Assembly (NCBI GenBank): GCA_022497145.1
Contig: MU385970.1
Span: forward strand, 1-64,000
Source of the DNA: Rostrohypoxylon terebratum
Lineage: Eukaryota > Ascomycota > Sordariomycetes > Xylariales > Hypoxylaceae
DNA length: 64,000 nt
Direction: 5' to 3'
Shown one piece after another: positions 24,645 to 35,305 of this stretch. The notes under the pieces are model-generated. The model made no database searches. It had not been told where the DNA came from and saw only the letters and a list, made by a program, of their open reading frames with translations. How positions within the stretch are numbered: the first letter of the stretch is position 1; every line of letters begins with the position of its first letter. The position numbers and the translations under genes are program-made.

Positions 24645-27600
24645 ATGACTGTCGCAAAGGACGACAGATCTAAACCTAGCACAAATGGTTCAACGAAAGG
24701 GAAGAAGGGCGTCAACGGAAACAATGGAGTTAATGGCATAAATGGCAACAAATTACCTTCGACTACAAGACCGAGGAGTATCGAGCCGAAGAAGAAGAAG
24801 AAAGGCTTTTTCGCATGGAGCTTCAGTATCGTCGCGAGGTAAGCAAAGCACAATGTTATGGGCCATCATCACTATAACATACACATACGCTACCTAGGTA
24901 GAAATGGTGTACTAATTCTAATTCTTATTCTTCTTCCAGGTTACTATCTTGGTACTCTATCCTTATCATCATCTTCCGATGTCCATCCAACCTCGAAGCA
25001 TGCACCGATGCGACGCCAAGGATCTGCAAACCCTACTTTGGCATTAAATCGATCGTGTCGCCGCATGTGACTCCATATTATGATACTTACGCCGCGCCCT
25101 ATGTCGATGTCGCTAAGCCATACTACAACACCATTGACCGTATTATCATTACGCCCACCCGCACTTATGCTGTAAGATATGGCGGCCCTCGTGTGGATCA
25201 GGCTCGTGTTTTCAGCCAAGCCCAGTGGGAGAAGAACGTTCAGCCAAAATTAAGTCGGTATCAGACTCTGGCGAAGACTCGATACGATGAGACTATAGCC
25301 CCACATGTTGAGAGCGTCTCGGCTGCTGTCTTGCCCTACTACGAGATCGCGCGGACCAATGCGCTTCAGACCTATCACGAGGTTCTACTTCCAAGCTACC
25401 TATTCGTCCAACCATACGCCGCGCAGGGCTACGACGTCGCATACACGTTTATTACAGATACCGTCGTTCCATCAACCAAATGGGGTTGGAACAAGACGTG
25501 CGCCTTCCTTGATTCTACGGTTTGGCCCCATCTACGAGACCTTTATGTTATGAAGGTGGAGCCGCAACTCGTTCGTATCGGCGAGAGATTAGGCAGGTAT
25601 AAGGAGAAGAAGGTCAAGTCAGTAATGGAGGAAGTTAATTCGTAAGTACACGCCATGCGACACCCAATTCCGCTTATCTCCTGCATTCATTACTGACAAC
25701 CGAAAAGCTCAGCCCCCAAATCCACATTCGCGAAGCCGACAGCTTCTACCACTTCGACTACCGCTCTAGTCGTCGAAAGCTCTGTCGAACCCGAAACTAA
25801 CCCTCCCGCAAGCGAGGTAGAAGCTTCCGATTTTCAACATGAAAAAGCTGAGATAAAAGTCGGCCAGAGCAAGTCACGCACACCAGAAGAGATTCGCGAG
25901 CACGCCGCAAAGACTGTGGCCGAAGATCTTGAATTATGGGAAGGCAAATTCACCAAAGCTGCAGAGGAAGGAGCTACAGAAATCGAGAGCCGCGTCGATG
26001 AAATTGCGAACCGTATGATCGAGAAACATGCTAATGGCGAGGGTAAATCCCTGGTGAAGCAGCTTGACGATACTGCCACTGCCGAGCTAGAGAGCCTCAA
26101 GAAGTCCATTGTTTCCATTTTGGCAAAATACAGTGACAACGCCGAGAAGAGAGATGAAGCCTTGCAAGATGCCATTCGTGCAGCTGGTATTAAAATTAGG
26201 GATTCGGCCCATAGCGTTCGCGCTTGGCGACAAACATACGAACAGGAAGCTGAAATTGCCGTCACCAAGGCTGCTGAAGAGCACTATAATATTCTTGAAA
26301 AGACCAGTGATCTTGCTCTTCAGAAGATTGGCATGAAATGGGCGTGGATGGAAGGTATCACTTACAAGGACTGGAAGAAGTACCACGAGCTCAAGGCTCG
26401 CTTTGAGCAGTGGACGGACGAGTTCAAAGAATTAATCACCACTCATCCCGGTATCTTGGCTGCCCAGGCAGCTGGCATTGAGATCGAGGATGAGGCAATG
26501 GGCATTGCGCAAGCCGCAGCTATGGAATTAGGACGCCTAAAGCAGGTTGCTACGTGGAAGGCGATAGCCGGTGATTTCAGTGACAACTTTGACAGCGAGA
26601 TGACCGAATTAGCTGCTATAGATGTCGCTCGAAAGGCCGCTAGGGCTGCGCAGAGCGCTACTTCGGAGAGTTCTCCCGTGGCTGAGGAAGCTGAGAGGGT
26701 ATTTGAATCAGTAGCTGAGGCGAGTGTAGAACAAGACATTTCCGCCGATGCCGAGACAGTAATCGTGTCTCTTTCGCAGGCAGATGCGGAGGCTACCGCT
26801 GCTAGTGAATCAACATCGACCACAGCCTCATCTTCAACCGAGGCAGCGCTTGCAGACGTCGACGGTTTAGTTGGTTCGCCATCATCTGAACCAACTGCCG
26901 TTCCAGAACAAGTTCAAGAAACAATTGTCGAAGTACCAGATAACCCAATTGTACCGGTTGAAGAAGTCGCATCCACGACCAGTATCAAGTCGGCCCTCTT
27001 TGGTGCTGCCGCTCAATCTGTCCCCTCTCGACAGCCTATTCTCGATGACAGCATTGACTCGTCTGCGTCTAGCATATTGTCAGTGGCACAATCAGATATT
27101 CCTGCCAGCATCACCTCAGTAGCACAATCGGCATATACAGCTGCGATTGCAGGTGCTGCCGACCATTATTCACGCGCTATGTCCGTTGTCTCAGCTCAGA
27201 TCCACGGCCAACCAAAACCCGTTCACGAAGAGATGTTCAGTTCGGTTTCAAACGCCTACTTCGGTGCCGTTGCGTCAGCCAACTCTCGGCTCAATGCTGT
27301 CATGATGGCTGCGTCTCAAAGTATCCATGGTACCCCTACCGCCAAATGGATCCCGAGCACTCCAACTATCCCTTCTGTCGATTGGGAGAGGGTTCAATCT
27401 ATCGCCCAGCAGAACCTCGATGATTCGGTAAAGTGGGCATCAGAGCAATACGAAGCCGCGAAGGTCGCAGTTGGTGCTGCTGAACCAACTCCTAGCACAT
27501 ACCTCGAGAGCGCAGAGAAAAAAGCCGCGAAAATCCTCGACCAAGCTAAGCACAATTATTATGCAGGTATAGGTCTAGCACATGCTCGGTATTCGGAGTT

Positions 27601-28165
27601 TCTATCTGCAGCATCGATAGCCGCCACCCCCACACCGACTAACATCCAAGAGTCCGCTTCATCCGCCGTTTCAGCAGCCGGCGACGTTGTCGGAGAGAAT
27701 TGGGATGCCCTTGTTAGCCGCGTGAGCCTACAAATCTACGCCGCCCCCACACCCACTCCGTGGTATGAAAATTTAAACGCAGTAGCCGCTGATCTTGCTT
27801 CCGCTGCTAGTGACTATGCAACATCAGCTACGGACGTGGCAGCAAGTCAAGTCTCAACTGCTACGGAGTTAGTGGGAGATTATGCGTCTTCAGCTAACGA
27901 TGCTGCGGCATCTCAGTACTCCATCGTGAGCTCACTCGTATCTGAGCTCATCGTCGGCAAAGAACCGCCGTTTACCGAGTCGGTTTATTCACGGCTTGCC
28001 GGGGCATATTCCACTGGCATCGCCTCAGCATCGAGCGTCGCTAGTGCCGCATCCGCGACGGTAGCCAGCGTAGCGAGCGAGGCAAGCGACACGGTCAGCT
28101 CTATCGTCGACGCCGCCGCCGAGAAAGTGAAGGGCACAGCACAGCACGGCAAGGACGAACTCTAG
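24645..28165 (+). CDS. signal-anchored, coiled-coil/repeat protein ending in KDEL (ER lumen candidate)
   Basis: Exons 24645-24838, 24940-25641 and 25708-28165 give 1117 residues. Residues 1-53 are Asn/Gly-rich and end in a KKKKK cluster. A hydrophobic stretch at about 54-77 follows, then three cysteines. The positive cluster before the helix predicts N-terminus cytosolic and the rest luminal. The last four residues are KDEL, the ER-retrieval signal, which fits that topology. After the anchor come Pro-Tyr units spaced roughly 8-11 residues apart, then a charged helical region (about 310-500), then an Ala/Ser-rich half in which PTP-containing segments recur about every 40-60 residues. I recall similar long fungal proteins carrying transferred names such as 'transcription factor hoxa13', but I see no homeodomain and could not check that. 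The function is unknown. A structural or lipid-associated ER protein is my inference. Confidence 0.85.
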
Positions 28166-29270
28166 TTGTTGACGCCGTCACTCTACATACCCATGACAAT
28201 TGTCATTGTAGGTAGACAGTAATGATAATCACTACGACATACAACACGATACGAGGTCTCTCGGCAGTTGAAGCTGAGATAATCTCGGGTTGGTCTCTTT
28301 TTCTTTCGCTCTTTTGGAACATGGCATATACCCGGAGCGTTAGGATGCGTGGGCACTTCTCTTTCCAATTTACATGGTCTTTTCCTAATTTTCCTCTGCG
28401 GGTATGCTATTAAAGCAACGCACGTCGTTTCCATCGATTATTTGTAGTTACCGTTCTAGATACGTAGGAGACAAGGGAATCAGGTTAGCAGGTGGCGGAC
28501 ATATATCTGGCGGAATAGGTCCCTAGTTTTTCGGCATTAGTCTACGAAGGACTCCCACGAGTAGGGATGACGACCGGAACGATTTGTTATAGCAGATGAC
28601 GCCGACGGGGGCTGGCGAAGTCTTCTAGGTACGAGACGGCTCCAGTGGAGTCCATCGGGGACCGGTCTTTTGGGGAAGGGGAGGGCGAATCTATTTGGAG
28701 ATGTATCAATAGGTGTATCACACGGTAACTAGGTAGGTAGGATCCTAGGAAAAACGAAGTGTATCCGCGAGGTACGAAGTCAGCCATCTACCGACCTATG
28801 CATCGCATTCATCGTCCAAATATTGTGCGCGTAAATTCCTGTTTCAATAGAAGATAATCCTGAAATTTCTCACATCGCGGAAAATACAGCCCATAAATTG
28901 AGACCAGAGGTACCCAAGATACAATGGCCTTCCCTGTCATTGGAACAATTACAAGCCACTATCACTATCACTATCACTATCACCCGCGGCAACTAAAAGG
29001 ATACCTCCGGGGCTATCTTACCTCACAGTTCAGACAATAAAATGAACACATTCTCCCAGAGTCATTCAATAAAAGCAAAAAAACTAATCATCGTGTTCTG
29101 GGGTATCATTCATCATTACATCTCATCATGGGCGTCTTTTCTAGAATATGGACATCCTCCTCCCATATGCACAAGCTACATATGTGCAGTAACCCTTGGT
29201 TCCAACCATGAACGCATATTCACCCAACGTACCCAGGAAATGAGGGGGTTCCATTTACCTCATGACTTAT
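28166..29270. other. convergent 3' intergenic region
   Basis: This lies between the KDEL-protein gene (plus) and the Dal5-like gene (minus), both ending here. A perfect 14-base palindrome ATGACAATTGTCAT is at 28193-28206, 27 bases past the first stop codon. A CACTAT array follows at 28957-28983. Nothing coding is seen. Confidence 0.5.
28957..28983. repeat. 6-bp tandem repeat (CACTAT)
   Basis: Four and a half perfect copies of CACTAT in the convergent intergenic region. Confidence 0.9.
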
Positions 29271-31052
29271 TCACAATGTAAAGCGGAAAGAAGGATGATA
29301 GTCGCCCATGCTGTCCACCTCTTCCTTCGGGCGACTCAACCGCGCGTCTCTCTTACCCGCATCACGCATCTTGTTTTCAATCAGCATGCCGGTGAATAGC
29401 ATCAATGCCGCGATAGCACCAACCCACAGCAGCGCCACGGAAACGCCGTAACCGGTGGGGTAATGTGGGGACTCGTCCTGTCGATAAACAAGAGCAGCTA
29501 TGATCCCCGCAATGTTTCCGAGGGCAACCTGAGCGGCGGATGAGAAAGAACGTTTCCAATGACCCGAGACGTTGTTAGAAAGCCACGCGAGAGCGATAGG
29601 CGGGCAAATAAAGCCACCTAACGACACTAGGAAAACTGCGGCGTATTTGGCATCGCTCGAGAGATGTGCTTGGCCCAACAGCATGCCGTAACCGGTCGTC
29701 GCAATACAACAGCCAAGGATAATAAACCCAAACCGATGTTTAAAATGGTCCGAGAGGTACGCCACAGAGACCATACCCACGGCCGACACAGCGTAGACGG
29801 GAATGGTGTGAACTTGCGCAGCCCGCGCTGTCCAACCGAATTCATTCAGGATTGTGGGCATGAAGAATGTCGTCGCATACCCCGCTATCCCAACGCCCAT
29901 GTACGTGAGTCCGCCGAGCCAGACCTTCCAATCCGTTAAGATGCGCCGGTACGCATATGCGTTTAGCGTATCCATGCGCGCTACGGCTCTGGCGCCGTCA
30001 TTAGCAAGCCTGAGTTCCAATAGCTCCTTCTCTTTAACGTTGAGAAATTTGCATTGCTCTGGCCAGTCGACAATGAAAAAGGCGGATATTATGGCTATAC
30101 CTGCCGTGACGGTGCCTTCGATAATGAAGATCCACCGCCAGCCCGCGAGGCCGTGGCGTCCATCGAGGGAAGCGATAGCATACGCAAGGAGCTACGTTGG
30201 TTAGCCTACTTCCGTTGGTACTTTAGGTAATATGGGGGGAGTGAGACAAGAAAAAAAGAAGGGGGTTTGCGAGACATGAGAGGAAAGCAAATTTGGTTGG
30301 CGGGCAGGTACATGAAGTTCTTAGGTCAAGTACTTACGCCTCCGAAAGCACCGCCGATCACAGTGGAGCAGAAAAAAAAGCTCATGCGTGTCTGGAACTC
30401 ATGGCGCTTGTAATATGTAGACGTTAGGTAGATGATGGCGGGCATAATACCGGCTTCGAAAGTGCCGAGGAAGAATCGCAAGATGACGAGACCCTGGTAC
30501 GTCGTCACAAAGCCCATACACATGTTAATTATGGCCCAACAGAACATGAGAGATGACAAATAGTATTCCGGCTTGGTCTTGCGAAATACCATGTTGCTAG
30601 GAATTTCGAAGAGGATGTACGGAACGAAGTACACCTGTGAAATGTAAGTAAGGCCATTACACACATTAAAGAGTCCGGCGCCGCGAAGAGGCCGAACTGT
30701 ACTCTCCAAATAAGAACTTGGGCTAACTTACAAATAGGGCTATGTTGAATCTGTTTCCATACAAATCCAACTCCTCGGTCATGCCTTGAATACGGGCATT
30801 GCTGATGTTGATCCGGTCGAGGAAAGACATCATGTAAACGACGAACAGAATAGGCCAGACGTGCAAGTCGATCTTACGGAGGAGGCGCCGTTCCGCGTGA
30901 GCGTCGATCATACCCGGGTGGGAGTCGAGCAATCCGGTCACGGCTCCGGCACCTGGAGAATAAGTCACCTTCTCTTGAGCCATGGTAAGAGGAAGGGGCT
31001 TCGCCTCAGCCCCGGGAGTAAGTTCCTCATCAGATGCGTTGGTCGACAGCAT
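29271..31052 (-). CDS. Dal5-like MFS transporter (allantoate permease / anion:cation symporter family)
   Basis: Exons 31052-30732, 30634-30338 and 30191-29271 give 512 residues. All junctions are phase 0. The donors are GTAAGT, and the last intron has a GCTAAC branch sequence. The membrane part opens with DRINISNARI and continues with YFVPYILFEIPSN, both characteristic of the Dal5 branch of the major facilitator superfamily, which imports organic anions such as allantoate, ureidosuccinate, nicotinate or dipeptides with protons. Twelve hydrophobic segments can be picked out, with a central cytosolic loop around residues 245-290 and short charged ends. The substrate cannot be told from sequence. 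It is transcribed away from the PTH11-like gene. No break or missing block is seen. Confidence 0.92.
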
Positions 31053-32040
31053 ATTCGAATACGTGACTCAAAAAGGCACAAGTCGAAGAGAGTTGGAATT
31101 GAAGGACTCGAAGATGGGGGACCATCCTCGAGTTTGATCTAGGCTCGCACGACAGGATACTTGAGTACGCAGAGGGCAAGGAAACAACCTCGAAATTGGA
31201 AAAGCGAGAGAAGCAAGGATTAGGTAACACCGACTCAGATCAGAAGGGAGAACATGAATTTTTGATGGCGGGGGTACGTCTGAGGATGAGACGAGGATGT
31301 CAGTGTGAGAGTGTGATTGTGAGTGAGTGTGAGTGTAAGAATTAGAAGAATTAGAAATTACAGATTAAAAACGATTTATTGTAAACTTATCAGGCGAAGG
31401 GAACTGTCTCGAAGGTTTGGCAGTTGCGATGTGGATGTGTATTACCGCGTAGCTAGAAATGGTAGGGAAGGCAAGGAGCATCCATGGATCTTAACCTGAA
31501 ATAGCGCCGATGGCCAGTGCTTTCCTCCACCAATGCTACGCTATTGCCAGCATCGCTGCACTAGTATCCATACGGATATTTACCTACAAGGTGGTAAGTA
31601 TTGACGTATTCAGCGTATCTACTACTTAATAGCCCTACCTAGGTAGTATCTAGTTATTATTCTTCTTACGCATCCACTAGAAGCTATGTGGTTCAGCTCT
31701 TCCTATTCTCATGTTCTCTCTGATATTCTAACCTCTTAGTTCTTTCCCCTCGAATTCTAGTTTGGCCGCGAGACATTTCGTCTTATGGTGGCCATAAACC
31801 CCAAGTCCCAAGACATCTCCGAGGCAGGCACAAAAACGGGCAATCAATCTAGAACGATCCCACCCCGATGTCATCCATATAGATTAAACATTGATCAAAC
31901 TGACGCTTTCTTAGATCGTTCCAGGTGGGGAGTCATTATTATAAAGTTACAAATAAGCGTTGAGCTTTCACGAATGGCACGTCTATGGGATCATTCAGGA
32001 CTCGTGTATTCACATGCAGATGCATGCATGCATGCATAGT

Positions 32041-32060
32041 ACCTACCTAGGTCCTAGGTA
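32041..32060. repeat. CCTAGG palindromic element
   Basis: ACCTACCTAGGTCCTAGGTA, two CCTAGG cores separated by TC, directly after a TGCATGCATGCAT run. It is a copy of the dispersed palindrome discussed in the findings. Confidence 0.8.
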
Positions 32061-33726
32061 CGTACCCAGTCATCTAACGGATCGTAACGGACGTAAACCG
32101 ATGTGGCGGAACAGATTCAGTTTACCTATTGGGTGATGGCCGAGGAATATTCGACACCCGCATACACTGACGACAATATGCTCAATTTGTACGATAGCAA
32201 GTCAAGTAAAAGCAATTACCTTGCATGAAAAATAATCGAAGTCCACAAATACGCGAATATATCCCTTCGTGCAATGATATCCCTATAACGACCTGGACCT
32301 GAAAGGGGTACCTAAAGCATTCTACCAGGGATCCTCCCATCAGAGACCTCGCTCACAAGTACGTGTCAGTCGCGTACCTTCTGCTACCATCTGCTCAGAC
32401 ACTAGGAAGGACTCTTGCCATCAACAAATATGAGATCTCAGCTTGGAAAAAGCACAGAGACGGCACAAAAAAGGAAGAACAGTTACCTAGGTAGGTAGGC
32501 AGGGAGGCGTATGCGCACACGAAAGTGTCTCAGGCTGTGTCACCAATAGTCGTTTGTGGCTGGAAACTCGCCACATAATTTAGGTCATATCAATGGCTGA
32601 TGATAGTGGGGGTTTCTCCTCTTCGTGAATGGTCTCATTTTCTTTTGCTGGGACTTGTATTATACCTAGGACCTAGGTAGGTAGTCAGCAACATTCAACT
32701 ATGCTGCAATAAAATCACTAAAGAATCCACTACAGATTTACCAAACCACTATCGACGCCCATTTCACAGCTTAATGGTCTCTATCAAGGGAAATACTCAC
32801 GAGGATGGTTGAAGATGTCCGGAAGATGTCCGCGGGTGTATCACAAAATAGTTGCTTGTGTCTAGTGGACATGTCTCACTGCAAAGGTGAAGACTATGAG
32901 TTAAGGGGGCTTCTGTTGAAGGGCGGAAGTGAGTAAACACAGTCTCCCATAGCCCCAGTCCAACTTTTCCAAATTGTCTCTCTACCAAGTTTCGTTCATT
33001 GATGCGGTTAGGAGTGGTTGAGAAAGTTACCGTCAACCATGATCATGATCCCATATTAATATCCACATATCCACATACTAGGTATACATATATTGATATA
33101 GGTTATATACATACATAGGTACATACTTCGTACATGCCTCAAGTTACCTGGTCATACTTCCAGCTCTGGCAAGTACCTATGGTATGTAAGTACGCAAGTA
33201 CGTAAGTGAATAACTCATCACAAAGATCTTCGCTGTGGCTGGTTTCCTTTTGGAGTCCAAGGCTCTTTCCCGGCCTTCCCTGGGTGTACGAGCGGGTGAT
33301 AGTAGGTAGGTAGCATGGTTTGCGTGGTTTGTACATCCTGATATCCAGTTGCCCTCTTGATGAAACATGCATTCTAAATTATAATTATTAAGCATCCATG
33401 TATCCCTTGAGTGCCCTTGAATGGACATGAAGGAGACATGGAAAACTAGGCAAGAGGTATGAGATATTCGAACCTTAGAAGCTGTATATTCGCTCACCTA
33501 GCTCAGGAAGTCGGGTTGTTCCTACCAGCTTTGCTGTTGCCTTGTTATTAAGATTCATCTACTCGTCACTCTAAATACGGCCGGATGACGCTTTCTATCA
33601 AAATTCATGACATACTAACTTCCTAAGCCTGTTGGAAGCAACAGCTATATCAGGCAAGAACCATCTATCTTAAACACATTCTGATCGAAGGCGGGTTTCT
33701 TCAACTAGACGGACACATTCATTCAT

Positions 33727-33780
33727 ACTCACACTCGCACTCGCACTCGCACTCGCACTCACACGCACGCCCGCACGCCC
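33727..33780. repeat. 6-bp tandem repeat (ACTCGC)
   Basis: Four perfect ACTCGC units flanked by ACTCAC and ACGCACGCCC variants, about 140 bases before the ATG of the PTH11-like gene. It may lie in the 5' untranslated region. Confidence 0.85.
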
Positions 33781-33916
33781 AGCCCAAAACTCACACTTAT
33801 CTAGAGAAACTCACTTCGACAAATGCCATCTCGTTCTTGAGGCCAGTCTTGAAACTCAGGAGCCTAACAATAATTCCTATCGAGAATATCCAACTCTTGT
33901 TGTCCACTTTGTCAAT

Positions 33917-35305
33917 ATGGCGACGACTATCATGTCGACCGACGACCCTAGATACTATGAGACCAATTCCGAGATGATATACGTGCCTGTAGCCGTCTTT
34001 CTAGCTATCTGTCCCATTGTCGTCGGCACGAGGATCTGGTCGCGATTACGCAACGGCGGAAAGCTTGGCCCAGATGACTACACCATTCTGGTATCACTTG
34101 TAAGCTAAGGCCCAGGATTTTCAGACAAGTTTGAGTAGTGATCGAGAAATTCCACACGCTAACAGTATAAATACAAGGGATGTGCGTTGGCGTCGAGCGG
34201 CATAATGCTCGCTGCTTGTCACTATGGCTACGGCAGACATCTCGCCAGCTTGTCGCCACAATACAAATACCAAGCTTTCAAGGTACGTTTCAGGCTATCG
34301 GTATCACATTTCGAGTGTGATGAGTATCGGGTGGTTTGATATCGCTAATCAGTATATCCGAGAATAGTACTTCTACCTATGCCAGGTCACTTACAAGGCT
34401 TGCTTGAACCTTACTAAATCCTCTATCTTGCTCCTATACCTACGGATCTTCGGAAATACCAAATGGTTTAGGTGGGCGTGCCGTTTTGTCTTGACTTGTG
34501 TAGTGATGTACTGTATTGCTTCGGTTACTGCAACTATATTCCAATGTATTCCGGTCACCAAGGCATTCGACAAATCTCTCAAAGGCACCTGCATCGATAA
34601 CGGACATTTCTGGTATGCGAACTCGGGCTTCTCCATCGCAACCGACATTATAATCCTTGGTCTTCCGATACCGCTTGTATATGCCTTGCAGATTCCTAAC
34701 GTCCAGAAGGCTGCTCTGATCATGGTATTTGCTTTGGGTGTCTTGTAAGAAACTACATTCGCTCTTTATCTCATAACGTGTGTAATGCATAGCTCACAAT
34801 AGCAAATAGTGTGGTGATCACTTCCTGTCTAAGAGTCACAACTATTGACGTCCAAGCTACGACTTCGGATCCAACATACGACATTGCCTCGACCATGTGG
34901 ACTATGATCGAGATGAACGTTGCCATCGTATGCGCTTGTCTCCCGATGATCCGTCCACTAATTGTCAAATGGTTCCCCAAGTTGATGCCCGCTTTTCACA
35001 ATTCCCACGAACGTTCTGACAAGCACACACCTTGCAGTAGCAGCAGCTCATCAAAGCCATATCTGTGTCATAGCAATAAAAGTCACGCCAAGTCCGAGGA
35101 GAACAAGTGGTCTCGTCTCAACAGCAGCAAGATTGGCCAAGACGGGACGAGACGGCCAAGCCTTCCAAACGTTCGTAAGGGCGATTCCAACTCAGAGTAC
35201 ATGCTACAGGATGAAAAAGGGTTGCATATCCACAGAACAGTGCAATACACCGTGGAGTATTCACCCGACGGCAAGGCGACACCACATAGCGGAGCAAGCG
35301 TGTGA
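33917..35305 (+). CDS. PTH11-like, rhodopsin-domain seven-helix membrane protein
   Basis: Exons 33917-34099, 34178-34282, 34386-34744 and 34810-35305 give 380 residues. Seven hydrophobic segments fill residues about 20-280. Family marks are a TRIWSRL plus GPDDYTIL block after the first helix, HYGYGRH, KSSILLLYLRIF, and LGLPIPLVYALQIP before the last helices. Family knowledge: Pth11-type fungal proteins sense surface or chemical cues and signal through G proteins in some pathogens, while most members are uncharacterised. The tail of about 110 residues is hydrophilic and Ser-rich. The second exon has two possible acceptors: 34178 keeps the usual helix spacing, whereas 34166 would add YKYK in frame. 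An extracellular CFEM domain is absent. No ligand can be inferred. Confidence 0.88.

Larger units (their letters stand above)
31053..33916. other. 2.9 kb divergent intergenic region
   Basis: This contains the promoters of the Dal5-like gene (minus) and the PTH11-like gene (plus). It carries CCTAGG palindromes at 32041-32060 and 32663-32680, a TGCA run at 32021-32037 and a CACTCG array just before the receptor gene. Small open frames (for example 32797-33036 minus) have no motif. Confidence 0.5.

Noticed and set aside
34166..34177. First acceptor of the second exon in the PTH11-like gene as the main exon start
   Set aside because: The AG directly follows the GCTAAC branch-like sequence, too close for normal use, and would add YKYK to a helix whose length otherwise matches the family. 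It is kept only as a possible isoform.
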